Assembly (NCBI RefSeq): GCF_900176595.1
Contig: NZ_LT838813.1
Coordinates: 3,800,001-3,864,000, forward strand
Length of the DNA: 64,000 bases
Reading direction: 5' to 3'
Source of the DNA: Aquiflexum balticum DSM 16537
GTDB taxonomy: Bacteria > Bacteroidota > Bacteroidia > Cytophagales > Cyclobacteriaceae
Under the pieces are notes generated by a model. It saw only the letters and a list, made by a program, of their open reading frames with translations. It made no database searches and was not told the origin of the DNA. Positions within the stretch are counted from its first letter, which is position 1, and each line of letters opens with the position of its first letter. Both the position numbers and the translations under genes were made by a program. Below are positions 34,931 to 43,412 of this stretch, in pieces.

Positions 34931-37900
34931 ATGAAAAAACCTGTTAAACTGATTCTCCTGCCTATGTTGACGGCTGGGTTTTTCTTTTTCTACTCCTGCA
35001 ACCAACCTGTCATTATTCCTGATTTTGATACTTTGACAGATGAACAAAGACATTTACCTGAATTTGCCCTTTCTGGAATAAGTATTACTGAGGGTTTGGA
35101 GGCTAAACTTTTTGCCTCGGAACCCACCATCACCAATCCGACAAATATTGATATTGACCATAAGGGCAGAGTTTGGGTGCTGGAAGCTTATAATTATCGA
35201 CCCGAGATTACCGGAAATGAAATCAAACCTGAAGGGGATAGGATAGTGATTTTGGAAGACACCAATGGTGACGGTGTTCAGGATAAAAGCACGGTATTTT
35301 ATCAGGGACCCGAAATCAATGCCCCCTTGGGTATATGGGTAATGGGCAATCAGGCGATTGTTTCGCAAAGTCCTTATGTGTGGATGCTGACCGATACTGA
35401 TGGGGATGATAAGGCAGATAAAAAGGAAATCATTTTTCAGGGAATATCGGGAGAGCAACACGACCATGGCATGCACAGTTTTGTCTTCGGACCGGATGGG
35501 AAGTTTTATTTCAACTTTGGAAATTCAGGCGCTCAATTGAGGGATAAAAACAATCAGGTGATTAAGGATATCCATGGCTTGGAGATCAATACTGACAATT
35601 TCAAACAAGGTTTGGTTTTCAGGAGCAATACAGACTTTACAAACATTGAGGTTTTAGGGCAGAATTTCAGGAACAATTATGAGGTGGCTGTGGATTCTTA
35701 TGGTACCCTTTGGCAATCGGACAATGATGATGATGGCAACAAAGGTGTAAGGATCAACTATGTCATGGAGTTCGGTAATTATGGATATAAGGATGAAATG
35801 ACCAATGCGAGTTGGTCTGCAAACAGGACCAACAAAGAAAAAGAGATTCCCCATCAGCATTGGCATTTGAATGACCCTGGTGTTGTACCTAATTTGTTGC
35901 AAACCGGAGCAGGGTCACCTACCGGTATTTTGGTGTATGAAGGGAGGTTGCTTCCTGAGGTATTTTGGGATCAAATGATCCACGCCGATGCAGGTCCAAA
36001 TGTCGTAAGAGCCTATCCAGTCAAAAAGGATGGCGCTGGCTATACGGCAGAAATGGTCAACATTATGGTTGGTGACAAGAACCAATGGTTCCGCCCTTCG
36101 GATGTCTGTATAGCACCGGATGGTTCTCTATTTGTAGCCGATTGGTATGACCCGGGAGTAGGTGGTCATCAGGTGGGTGATTTGAATCGCGGAAGAATAT
36201 TCAGGTTGGCGCCTCCTAGAACCCGTTACAAAATCCCTAATTATAATTTAAATAAAGTTAAAGGGACTTTAGAAGCATTACAGAATCCAAACCTTTCCTG
36301 GAGGTATCAGGCTTGGATGGCTCTTCAAGGCTTTGGTGCTCAGGCAGAAAAAGAATTGGCTGAAATGTTTGCAAGCCATGAAAACCCAAGAATGAGGGCG
36401 AGGGCTTTTTGGGTATTGGCCAAAATGGAAGGGAAAGGACAAAAATATGTTGACTTGGCTATCGCAGATTCCAACCCGGATATTCAGATAGCAGGTCTAA
36501 GGGCAGCACGGCAACTTGATTTGGATCTGATTCCAATCATAACCAAATTATCAGAAAACAATGACCCACAAGTCAGGAGGGAAGCTGCTATTGCACTTCG
36601 CTTTCACCCTTCTCCTGAGGCCCCTGGGTTATGGGCAAAGCTTGCCGTGCAACATGACGGAGAAGACCGGTGGTACCTCGAGGCTCTTGGTATAGGCGCC
36701 CATAGCCAATGGGACACCTACTTTGCAGCTTGGAAAGATGCAATAGTGGAGGCAGATTTAAATAAAAAGGCAAATCAGGATATCATTTGGAGAGCGAGGA
36801 CTGGAAACTCAATACCGATGTTGGCTTCCTTGGCGGTTGGCCAGGATGAACCTTTGGAAGATAGGTTGAGGTATTTCAGGGCATTTGACTTCAATCCCGA
36901 TGTGGAAGGTAAATCCAAAGCATTGATCAATATGCTGAACAATAAAGAAGCTGATCAACAAGAGATCAACAGATTGGTCATTGCCCATTTGGATCCCCAA
37001 TATACCAAAAGGTCACCTGTGGCTATGGCTGCCCTAAAGGAATTGATTGCCGAGTCTGAAGGAAAACAGGAGTTTGTGGATTTGGTCAGTAAATTTAGTT
37101 TGAATGAATACAATACCAAACTCCTGGATTTGGCGATCCAAAACAGTGGGAATAACCTGGGCAGAAATGCAGCCTCTACTTTGATGCAACTAGGAGGAAA
37201 GAATTTAATAGTCGGAAAATTACAAAGTAAGGAGGATAAAGTAGTCATTGATATGATGGCCTCGCTCAGGGGTATTGGTTCGAATGAATCCATAGCACTT
37301 TTGGAGAATGTAGCTTTTGATGCAAACCGTTCTATCAATGTCAGAAGGGAAGCTGCTTCAGCTATGGGTGCAAGTTATTCAGGGGAAGAAAGGGTTTTGG
37401 ACCTATTGAGGGAAGAAAAATTTCCGGACAATCTAAAGGCTTCTGCGGTGAATGGTTTAAGTAGGGCTTGGAGAAGGACAGTGAGGCAGGAAGCTGCCAC
37501 TTATTTGGAAAATGGGGAAGATAGTAACCTTCCGCCTATGAATGACCTGTTGGCTATGTCAGGAATGGTAGAAAATGGTAAATCAGTTTTTAAAAATAGC
37601 TGCGCCATATGTCATCAAGTAGGAGAGGAGGGTATGGATTTCGGGCCCAAATTGACTGAGATTGGAAGTAAGCTATCCAAGGAGGCGCAATACATTGCCA
37701 TCATCCATCCCGATGCTGGCATCAGTTTTGGATATGAGGGTCAAATTTTAAAAACCAAAGACGGTAACACTTATGGCGGAATTATCAGTAGTCGAACTGA
37801 AACCGATTTGGAATTGAAAATGCCTGGTGGTACCTCAGTCAACCTCAAAACATCAGATATTGCCTCTATTGAACAAATGGAAAACTCCATGATGCCGGCA

Positions 37901-37990
37901 GGCTTGGAAAGAAGTATGACTGCTCAGGAAATGGTTGATTTGGTCGAGTATTTGATGAGTTTGAAGAAGATATCTTCAGAGGCCAAATAA
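34931..37990 (+). CDS. PVC-type dehydrogenase lipoprotein with HEAT repeats and cytochrome c domain
   Basis: This 1019-residue secreted protein has a lipobox (YSC, Cys about 23), an N-terminal six- or seven-bladed propeller dehydrogenase domain (about 45-430; DIDHKGRVWVLEAYNYRP, DNDDDGNKGVRINYV), a helical HEAT-like section (about 440-860) and a C-terminal cytochrome c. The heme motif CAICH lies near residues 890-894, with a MMPAGL methionine as probable second iron ligand. Such proteins were first noted in Planctomycetes and are widespread in polysaccharide-degrading Bacteroidota, where a sugar or alcohol dehydrogenase role is presumed. The substrate is unknown. Confidence 0.88.
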   Translation: MKKPVKLILLPMLTAGFFFFYSCNQPVIIPDFDTLTDEQRHLPEFALSGISITEGLEAKLFASEPTITNPTNIDIDHKGRVWVLEAYNYRPEITGNEIKPEGDRIVILEDTNGDGVQDKSTVFYQGPEINAPLGIWVMGNQAIVSQSPYVWMLTDTDGDDKADKKEIIFQGISGEQHDHGMHSFVFGPDGKFYFNFGNSGAQLRDKNNQVIKDIHGLEINTDNFKQGLVFRSNTDFTNIEVLGQNFRNNYEVAVDSYGTLWQSDNDDDGNKGVRINYVMEFGNYGYKDEMTNASWSANRTNKEKEIPHQHWHLNDPGVVPNLLQTGAGSPTGILVYEGRLLPEVFWDQMIHADAGPNVVRAYPVKKDGAGYTAEMVNIMVGDKNQWFRPSDVCIAPDGSLFVADWYDPGVGGHQVGDLNRGRIFRLAPPRTRYKIPNYNLNKVKGTLEALQNPNLSWRYQAWMALQGFGAQAEKELAEMFASHENPRMRARAFWVLAKMEGKGQKYVDLAIADSNPDIQIAGLRAARQLDLDLIPIITKLSENNDPQVRREAAIALRFHPSPEAPGLWAKLAVQHDGEDRWYLEALGIGAHSQWDTYFAAWKDAIVEADLNKKANQDIIWRARTGNSIPMLASLAVGQDEPLEDRLRYFRAFDFNPDVEGKSKALINMLNNKEADQQEINRLVIAHLDPQYTKRSPVAMAALKELIAESEGKQEFVDLVSKFSLNEYNTKLLDLAIQNSGNNLGRNAASTLMQLGGKNLIVGKLQSKEDKVVIDMMASLRGIGSNESIALLENVAFDANRSINVRREAASAMGASYSGEERVLDLLREEKFPDNLKASAVNGLSRAWRRTVRQEAATYLENGEDSNLPPMNDLLAMSGMVENGKSVFKNSCAICHQVGEEGMDFGPKLTEIGSKLSKEAQYIAIIHPDAGISFGYEGQILKTKDGNTYGGIISSRTETDLELKMPGGTSVNLKTSDIASIEQMENSMMPAGLERSMTAQEMVDLVEYLMSLKKISSEAK

Positions 37991-38005
37991 ATAGCCATTT
38001 AAGCC

Positions 38006-38013
38006 TACCTTTG
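38006..38013 (+). promoter_or_regulatory. Candidate -7 box before the DEAD-box helicase gene
   Basis: TACCTTTG matches TAnnTTTG and lies 17 bp before the ATG in a 39-bp gap. No TTTG box is present at the matching distance upstream, so it could be coincidental. Confidence 0.3.
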
Positions 38014-38029
38014 TCCAAAATAAGATTGC

Positions 38030-39169
38030 ATGACATTTGATTCACTTGGGTTATCAGAAAAATTATTGGCGGCTATCAGCAAAGCCAAATATGATAGTCC
38101 TTATCCTATACAGTTAGAGGCCATTCCGGCTATCCTTCAGAAAAAAGATCTGTTGGGCATTGCCCCCACAGGTTCGGGAAAAACAGCTTCTTATGTACTA
38201 CCGATTCTTCAAATGCTTTTGGAGAAAGAAGTTCCTCAAAACAGGAACATCCCGGTTTTGGTGATTGTGCCTACCAGGGAACTTGCTGCCCAAGTCCAGG
38301 AAGTAGTGAAGGTTTTTTCTGAGTTTTTGCCTAGAAGGATTAAAACCATGGCGGTTTTTGGTGGCGTTTCCATCAATCCCCAAATGATGAATCTCCATGG
38401 AACGGAGATTTTAGTGGCCACTCCGGGAAGGTTATTGGACTTGGTAGCCCGGAATTCCATTCAGCTGGATAAACTACAGATATTGGTCCTCGATGAAGCG
38501 GATAAGGTTTTGAATCTAGGCTTTAAATTGGAGGTGGATGAAATCCTTTCAAGGCTTCCCAAAAAAAGGCAGAACATACTTTTCTCCGCAACCATGGAGG
38601 AATCCGTGGAGGAATTGATCAACAGGCTTCTTCACAATCCTGTGAAAATCGAAATCGAACAGGATAAAATTGCACCGGAACTTATTTTACAATCTGCTTA
38701 TTTGGTGCCAATGGATTATAAAGGACCCTTGCTCCGACATTTGATCCAAGAAGGAAATTGGCAACAGGTTTTGGTATTTGCATCATCGATACGGACAGCA
38801 GATAATGTCGCCAACAAACTCAAAAAACATGGAATTGAAGCTATGGCATTTCATGGTGATAAAAGTCAAGGGGCCAGGACAGATGCATTGACCAAATTCA
38901 AAACAGGTAAAATAAGGGTTCTTGTTGCCACAGATTTGGCTGCAAGAGGAATAGATATCAAGTTTTTGCCCCATGTCATCAATTATGAATTGCCCCGATC
39001 TCCAAAAGATTATATTCATAGGATTGGCAGGACAGGGAGGGCTGGAAGTGAAGGAGAGGCTATTTCATTGGTTTCTGAGGAAGAAGAACACCATTTTAAA
39101 GTTATCCAGAAAAAAATGGGCCGAAGGGTGGAAATGATAGATGCCATCAATTTGGACTTTAAGAGGTGA
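38030..39169 (+). CDS. DEAD-box ATP-dependent RNA helicase
   Basis: The 379-residue protein has both RecA-like domains with all standard motifs: Q-motif FDSLGLSEKLLAAI...YPIQLEAIP, motif I APTGSGKT, Ia PTREL, Ib TPGR, II DEAD, III SAT, and in the second half RGIDIKFLPHVINYELP and HRIGRTGRAG (motif VI). It ends 30 residues after motif VI without the basic tail seen in RhlE or CsdA, so it is a minimal-core helicase. Such enzymes remodel rRNA or mRNA structure. The gene has no close same-strand neighbours. Confidence 0.95.
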   Translation: MTFDSLGLSEKLLAAISKAKYDSPYPIQLEAIPAILQKKDLLGIAPTGSGKTASYVLPILQMLLEKEVPQNRNIPVLVIVPTRELAAQVQEVVKVFSEFLPRRIKTMAVFGGVSINPQMMNLHGTEILVATPGRLLDLVARNSIQLDKLQILVLDEADKVLNLGFKLEVDEILSRLPKKRQNILFSATMEESVEELINRLLHNPVKIEIEQDKIAPELILQSAYLVPMDYKGPLLRHLIQEGNWQQVLVFASSIRTADNVANKLKKHGIEAMAFHGDKSQGARTDALTKFKTGKIRVLVATDLAARGIDIKFLPHVINYELPRSPKDYIHRIGRTGRAGSEGEAISLVSEEEEHHFKVIQKKMGRRVEMIDAINLDFKR

Positions 39170-39225
39170 AGAAATTCTTCCGGATTCTATCTTTAATCGT
39201 TGGAAATCCTAATTCCTGATAATCT

Positions 39226-40254
39226 TCATTTTTTCAATACCTGCTCCAAGCTTTGACGCAGAATTTGTCCCATATTGGTGCAGTTTAAAAACTTTTCATT
39301 TTTATAATGTTTGGCCAAATCCCGCTTGAGGGAGTCTATATTTTCCTGGGTAGAAATCTTGTCATTTTCCATGCAGGTCAGCAAATCTTCGATTTCTATG
39401 GTCGAGGTTTTTAATCTTGTGGCAATCAGTGCCCTCTCTTCTTTTTGGTATTGGGCCATTGACTCAGAGGTAATATATTTTATCCCCATTTTGATCAGAG
39501 CATTGTTTTGCTTGAAATACTGGGGAAGGTAAATCGACTTTTTGCCTTCGTAAGATTGTTGATCAAAGTCTATTGCTCTGATCCGATAATGTGTCTCCTC
39601 AAAATCAGGAGTGACCACTACCACAAAATTGGATGAATGCATGTCTCCAAGTAATCTCACAAAACATCTTTCATTGAATTTCACAAATTCCTTTGCCAGA
39701 CGTATCGGGTTGAGCAGAGGGTCATTGATATGTTGACGCATAAATTGCTCCCCGGGAATACCTGCAATATGTTCCTCAATCAGTGTATTGTCCTTTACCA
39801 GGTAACTGATTCTGTTGGGTGAAAGCAAATGTTCCAATTCCAATCCATAGACTCTTGAAGCATCGGCGATTTTGACATAGAAATAGTCAAAGTTATCATT
39901 GATTTTGTTTACTATCCTAACCCTGAATGGTTGTGTGTTTCCATATACGCAAAGATCAATCCTGTCTACATAAAGGTGCTTCATGACTGACATGTCTCCC
40001 TCTGCTTTCAGTTGCGAGTAAATCTTCTTGACATTGAAATGGATTTCATCTCTATCTGATTCAGCGTAAAAAACAGTTTCCCAAAGAGTATCATTTCCTT
40101 TGGAATCATATAAAGGAATAGAACCGGTATATCTGCGTAGATCTGAATAATATATGGGAAAGTCAACTTCCCGTCCATATTTTTGAAGAAAAATTCTTAG
40201 ACCATCACTGATAGGATAGATGATTTTCTTTTTGCTGATCAGGGCCATATCCAA
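39226..40254 (-). CDS. Protein with kinase-like (APH/protein-kinase) fold, function unknown
   Basis: I do not recognise a named family, but kinase landmarks appear in order in this 342-residue protein. K128 sits in YFYVKIA (beta-3-like), E139/E141 in the following helix, a hinge-like LIEEHIAGIPGEQF at 158-171, a catalytic-loop-like GDMHSSN at 203-209 (D204, N209), and IDFD at 228-231 in place of DFG. The N-terminal 100 residues have no clear glycine loop and may be an extra domain. It ends a three-gene minus-strand cluster with a DUF3817 membrane protein and a hypothetical protein, spaced by 7 bp and a 4-bp overlap. Confidence 0.55.
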   Translation of the reverse strand: MDMALISKKKIIYPISDGLRIFLQKYGREVDFPIYYSDLRRYTGSIPLYDSKGNDTLWETVFYAESDRDEIHFNVKKIYSQLKAEGDMSVMKHLYVDRIDLCVYGNTQPFRVRIVNKINDNFDYFYVKIADASRVYGLELEHLLSPNRISYLVKDNTLIEEHIAGIPGEQFMRQHINDPLLNPIRLAKEFVKFNERCFVRLLGDMHSSNFVVVVTPDFEETHYRIRAIDFDQQSYEGKKSIYLPQYFKQNNALIKMGIKYITSESMAQYQKEERALIATRLKTSTIEIEDLLTCMENDKISTQENIDSLKRDLAKHYKNEKFLNCTNMGQILRQSLEQVLKK

Positions 40255-40261
40255 CAGATTT

Positions 40262-40585
40262 TCAAGAAGTTGCCATTTCTTTTTCTTCTTTGGTCAAATA
40301 TTTGTCGAAAATAAATGGCCCAAATGGCAGCACGGATGCAATCAACGCAAATAGGGTTTTACTGAAATTCCAAGATAGTTTTCTTGCTGTGGGGAACACT
40401 ATATAAATATAAATGATAAAAAGCAATCCATGGGCCCAACCTACATAGGTTACTGCAAGTGGTATATCCATCATGTATTTTAACGGCATGGCGATAAACA
40501 GCAAAACCAGAAATGAAATACCTTCCACTATACTGATATACCTGAATCTTTTTAGCCATTTTACTTTTGCTTCCATAGCGGTCAT
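40262..40585 (-). CDS. DUF3817 family membrane protein
   Basis: This 107-residue protein has three hydrophobic helices (about residues 17-36, 43-62 and 78-97) and the DUF3817 signature GISFLVLLFIAMPLKY followed by VGWAHGLLFIIYI. The start codon overlaps the upstream stop as ATGA, so translational coupling is likely; an in-frame Met three codons on is possible. The biochemical function of the family is not established. It is probably co-transcribed with the kinase-like gene downstream. Confidence 0.85.
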   Translation of the reverse strand: MTAMEAKVKWLKRFRYISIVEGISFLVLLFIAMPLKYMMDIPLAVTYVGWAHGLLFIIYIYIVFPTARKLSWNFSKTLFALIASVLPFGPFIFDKYLTKEEKEMATS

Positions 40586-41139
40586 TTGTGTTTTTTGGTG
40601 ATGTTAAAAAGAACCTGAAGTTCATTCCAGAGAGATTTTTTTAATTCTTTGTTTTCGGAAATGATTTTCAGATCATCCGCAAAAAGATACTCGGTTCCAT
40701 CCTCATTTTCTATTTCGTAATTTGATTTATGATAGCTCATGATATCGTTACGTACCGTTCCAAAAACTATAATTTTGCACGGATTCATCGACGTGATGGC
40801 ATCAGTCGCAGAAGCCTCCAATATTTGGGACGAAACAAGAGCCACATCTTTCAATGAACAACCCACTGCCTGAAGAATTTTAAACAATAATTCCTGTAAA
40901 TCCTGAGTTAGGGAACTTCCCCTGTAAATAATCATAACACCTTTCTCAAATCCCCCATCAAATTCGATAGAGACAGTTTCTTCCGAAGTATCTTCTTCAA
41001 TTGGAGATGGGGATGAGGAATTTTCTTTGTAGGGAATAGCCTTTTTACCAGCTTCAGTCCATAAATTATTTTCTCCCGAAATCATATAAATCTCTTCGGG
41101 CATAAACATTGCCAAATGATGAATACTCAAATTTTCCAT
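40582..41139 (-). CDS. Hypothetical protein, first gene of the kinase-like operon
   Basis: From the ATG at 41139 the product has 185 residues. An acidic, serine/proline-rich linker (about 40-58) separates a short N-terminal part from a folded C-terminal domain with VMIIYRGSSLTQDLQELLFKI followed by strands such as KDVALVSS and KIIVFGTV. The alternation of strands and helices suggests a small alpha/beta domain. No signal peptide or membrane helix is seen with this start; the longer frame from 41211 adds a segment that looks non-coding. I do not recognise the family. Confidence 0.65.
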   Translation of the reverse strand: MENLSIHHLAMFMPEEIYMISGENNLWTEAGKKAIPYKENSSSPSPIEEDTSEETVSIEFDGGFEKGVMIIYRGSSLTQDLQELLFKILQAVGCSLKDVALVSSQILEASATDAITSMNPCKIIVFGTVRNDIMSYHKSNYEIENEDGTEYLFADDLKIISENKELKKSLWNELQVLFNITKKHK

Positions 41140-41321
41140 ATGCCTAAATTGATTAAAAAATTGTGGGAATACAAGAAAGCAACTATAACTTATAAACTTT
41201 AAATCAACCAACTCAAGGACTTAATATTAGGTATTTCAGTTAATAATTTAATTTTCAAGTCGAAATGAAACTATTCAAATATTGAAGTTCAGATTTTCCT
41301 GATTTAGGTGACTCTACCAAT

Positions 41322-41852
41322 TTATTCCTTTTCTTTATCCAAGTCGAAAATAGATCTAAGCTCTACAGCATCCTTGGGATCCATCCTTTTGGACAATATC
41401 AATCTTAATTGTCTTCTTCTTAAAGCTCCTTCAAATAGCTCCGTTTCTTCTGGGGTGCTGGGTTCGACTTCAGGAACTTCAATAGGTCTTCCATTTTGAT
41501 CAACAGCAACAAAAGTAAAAAAGGCCCTGTGCGTCAATATCTTTTTATTGGCAGGAATGTCTTCTGCCCATACTTCAATGAACACCTCCATGGAAGAATT
41601 AAAAGCACGCGTAACCCTGGATTTTAAAGTAACTACATTACCCAGCGCAATAGGGTGTTTGAATGATATGCTGTCAGCCGCAGCAGTTACCACTATCCTA
41701 TTGGAGTGTTTTTGGGCAGCAATAGCCGCAACTACATCCATCCAATGCATCAATTTCCCACCCATTAGATTGTTGAGTGTATTGGTATCATTTGGCAAAA
41801 CCATTTCGGTCATAATCACCTCTGATAATCTCGCTAATTTTTTCTTTGCCAT
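41322..41852 (-). CDS. Acyl-CoA thioesterase, hotdog fold
   Basis: The 176-residue protein fits the YciA/ACOT hotdog thioesterases, which hydrolyse acyl-CoA to the free acid and CoA. The opening VMTEMVLPNDTNTLNNLMGGKLMHWMD carries the conserved catalytic Asn/Asp region, and SFKHPIALGNVVTLKSRVT and VWAEDIP form the central strands. The C-terminal 30 residues are charged. The gene is transcribed alone, 80 bp downstream of pcm on the same strand. The chain-length specificity cannot be read. Confidence 0.88.
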   Translation of the reverse strand: MAKKKLARLSEVIMTEMVLPNDTNTLNNLMGGKLMHWMDVVAAIAAQKHSNRIVVTAAADSISFKHPIALGNVVTLKSRVTRAFNSSMEVFIEVWAEDIPANKKILTHRAFFTFVAVDQNGRPIEVPEVEPSTPEETELFEGALRRRQLRLILSKRMDPKDAVELRSIFDLDKEKE

Positions 41853-41932
41853 AAAAACTAAATTTTCAGTAAAATTACAAAAATAAATTTGGCTGAAAAG
41901 AAAAATTTACACTGAATCAATATAATATTTTG

Positions 41933-42589
41933 TCACTTCCAGCCTTCTGCCCCCAGCAAAGGTACAAAGGCAAAATTATCAAATTCCTCCTGTACGATTT
42001 TGGTTTCGGATTTTTTGGTGAGGCGCATCATTTTCTGGGTATTTTTATCACCAACTGGAATCACCAAAATACCTCCGATTTTCAATTGTTTCAATAAAGA
42101 TTGAGGTACTATCGGTGCACCGGCGGTTACCAGAATTTTATCAAAGGGAGAATTTTCAGGGAGTCCCTTTGAACCATCTCCAAAATAGAAATGAAGGTGG
42201 ATTCCAAGTTTAGCCAGGAATTTTTTTGTCCTGTCATAAAGTTTCTTTTGATATTCAATGGTATAGACTTCGGCACCCAATAGGTGTAAAATAGCACCCT
42301 GATATCCTGACCCTGTCCCGATTTCCAAAACCTTATCACCGGGCTTGATCTGAAGCAATTCAGTTTGAAAGGCTACCGTATAAGGTTGAGAGATAGTCTG
42401 ACCCTCACCGATTGGGAAGGCCTTGTCCTCGTAAGCATGGGAATCCAAGGCAGAATCAAAAAAGAAATGTCTCGGAAGGGTGTTTATAGCTTCTAATACA
42501 GCCTCATCCTTTATACCTTTTTTTCTAATGGTTTTTACTAATTCCTTTCGCTGACCTTTATGGCGGTAGCTATCCTCTAATTTCAACAT
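41933..42589 (-). CDS. pcm: Protein-L-isoaspartate O-methyltransferase
   Basis: This 218-residue enzyme uses S-adenosylmethionine to methylate isoaspartyl residues in damaged proteins. The signature GEGQTISQPYTVAFQTELL and the SAM-binding VLEIGTGSGYQGAIL are intact, with the later DKILVTAGAP and GGILVIPVG strands. Length and motif spacing match the family. It is divergent from ribE across 127 bp. Assignment is confident. Confidence 0.95.
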   Translation of the reverse strand: MLKLEDSYRHKGQRKELVKTIRKKGIKDEAVLEAINTLPRHFFFDSALDSHAYEDKAFPIGEGQTISQPYTVAFQTELLQIKPGDKVLEIGTGSGYQGAILHLLGAEVYTIEYQKKLYDRTKKFLAKLGIHLHFYFGDGSKGLPENSPFDKILVTAGAPIVPQSLLKQLKIGGILVIPVGDKNTQKMMRLTKKSETKIVQEEFDNFAFVPLLGAEGWK

Positions 42590-42716
42590 CGGGTGTGTAA
42601 GGGGTTTGTGAAACTTTTGTTTGGAATGCTAAGTTAAGGGATAAATTGGCTTAATTTGAGCCTTAAATATAAATTGGAGCTTATTGACTGAATAGTTGGA
42701 AATTAGATTTTAGAAT

Positions 42717-43307
42717 ATGTTTACAGGAATTATTGAAACTTTGGGTATTATCCAAAAAGTTAAAAAGGAAGGGACCAATGTACATTTTGAAATTGCTTCA
42801 CCGATAACCCATGAGCTTAAAATTGATCAATCTCTTGCCCACAATGGTGTCTGTTTAACTGTAGTTGAAATAAATGAGGAAACATATAGAGTAACAGCAA
42901 TTGATGAAACTTTGACAAAAACAAACCTTAAAAACTGGAAACCGGGGAAAAAGGTGAACCTGGAAAGATGTATGGCGTCAAATGGAAGATTTGACGGTCA
43001 TATTGTACAGGGTCATGTAGATCAAAAAGGTAGGGTAGAGCAAATAACCGAAAAAGACGGTTCTTGGGTTTTCGATTTTTCATTTGACCCATCTTTTGGA
43101 AACGTTACAGTCGAAAAGGGTTCAATTACCATCAATGGCACGAGTCTTACCTGCTTCAATTCCAAAAACGGACAATTCAGTGTAGCGATCATTCCTTATA
43201 CTTACGAGCACACCAATTTTCATGAATTAAAAGAAGGAGACGAAGTCAATTTAGAATTTGATATCATTGGAAAATATATCCAAAGGATTGTCAAAGGCTA
43301 TAATTGA
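42717..43307 (+). CDS. ribE: Riboflavin synthase alpha chain
   Basis: The 196-residue protein catalyses the dismutation of 6,7-dimethyl-8-ribityllumazine to riboflavin. It begins with the diagnostic MFTGIIETLG and shows two internally repeated lumazine-binding halves: SLAHNGVCLTVVE in the first, GSITINGTSLTCF in the second. GHIVQGHVD joins them. Length is typical. The leader of 127 bp shows no FMN-riboswitch-like conserved blocks that I can recognise. Its ribB/ribH partners are not in the window. Confidence 0.96.
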   Translation: MFTGIIETLGIIQKVKKEGTNVHFEIASPITHELKIDQSLAHNGVCLTVVEINEETYRVTAIDETLTKTNLKNWKPGKKVNLERCMASNGRFDGHIVQGHVDQKGRVEQITEKDGSWVFDFSFDPSFGNVTVEKGSITINGTSLTCFNSKNGQFSVAIIPYTYEHTNFHELKEGDEVNLEFDIIGKYIQRIVKGYN

Positions 43308-43322
43308 ATTAATAAAAAAATT

Positions 43323-43353
43323 CGGTAACTCTCTGTTTTAAAGTGGGTTACCG
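43323..43353. terminator. Hairpin between convergent ribE and acyl-CoA dehydrogenase genes
   Basis: CGGTAAC and GTTACCG form a seven-pair stem around a 17-base loop, followed by a T-rich stretch on the plus strand. It may serve both convergent genes, but the loop is long and the stem short. Confidence 0.4.
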
Positions 43354-43412
43354 TTATTTATTTAAACTAATATTTAATTCTCTGTTTTTTTATTTTGAAA
43401 ACAATCCAATCC

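Noticed and set aside
42590-42716. Possible FMN riboswitch before ribE
   Set aside because: None of the conserved AGGGUGA/GAUCC-type RFN blocks is visible in the 127-bp leader.
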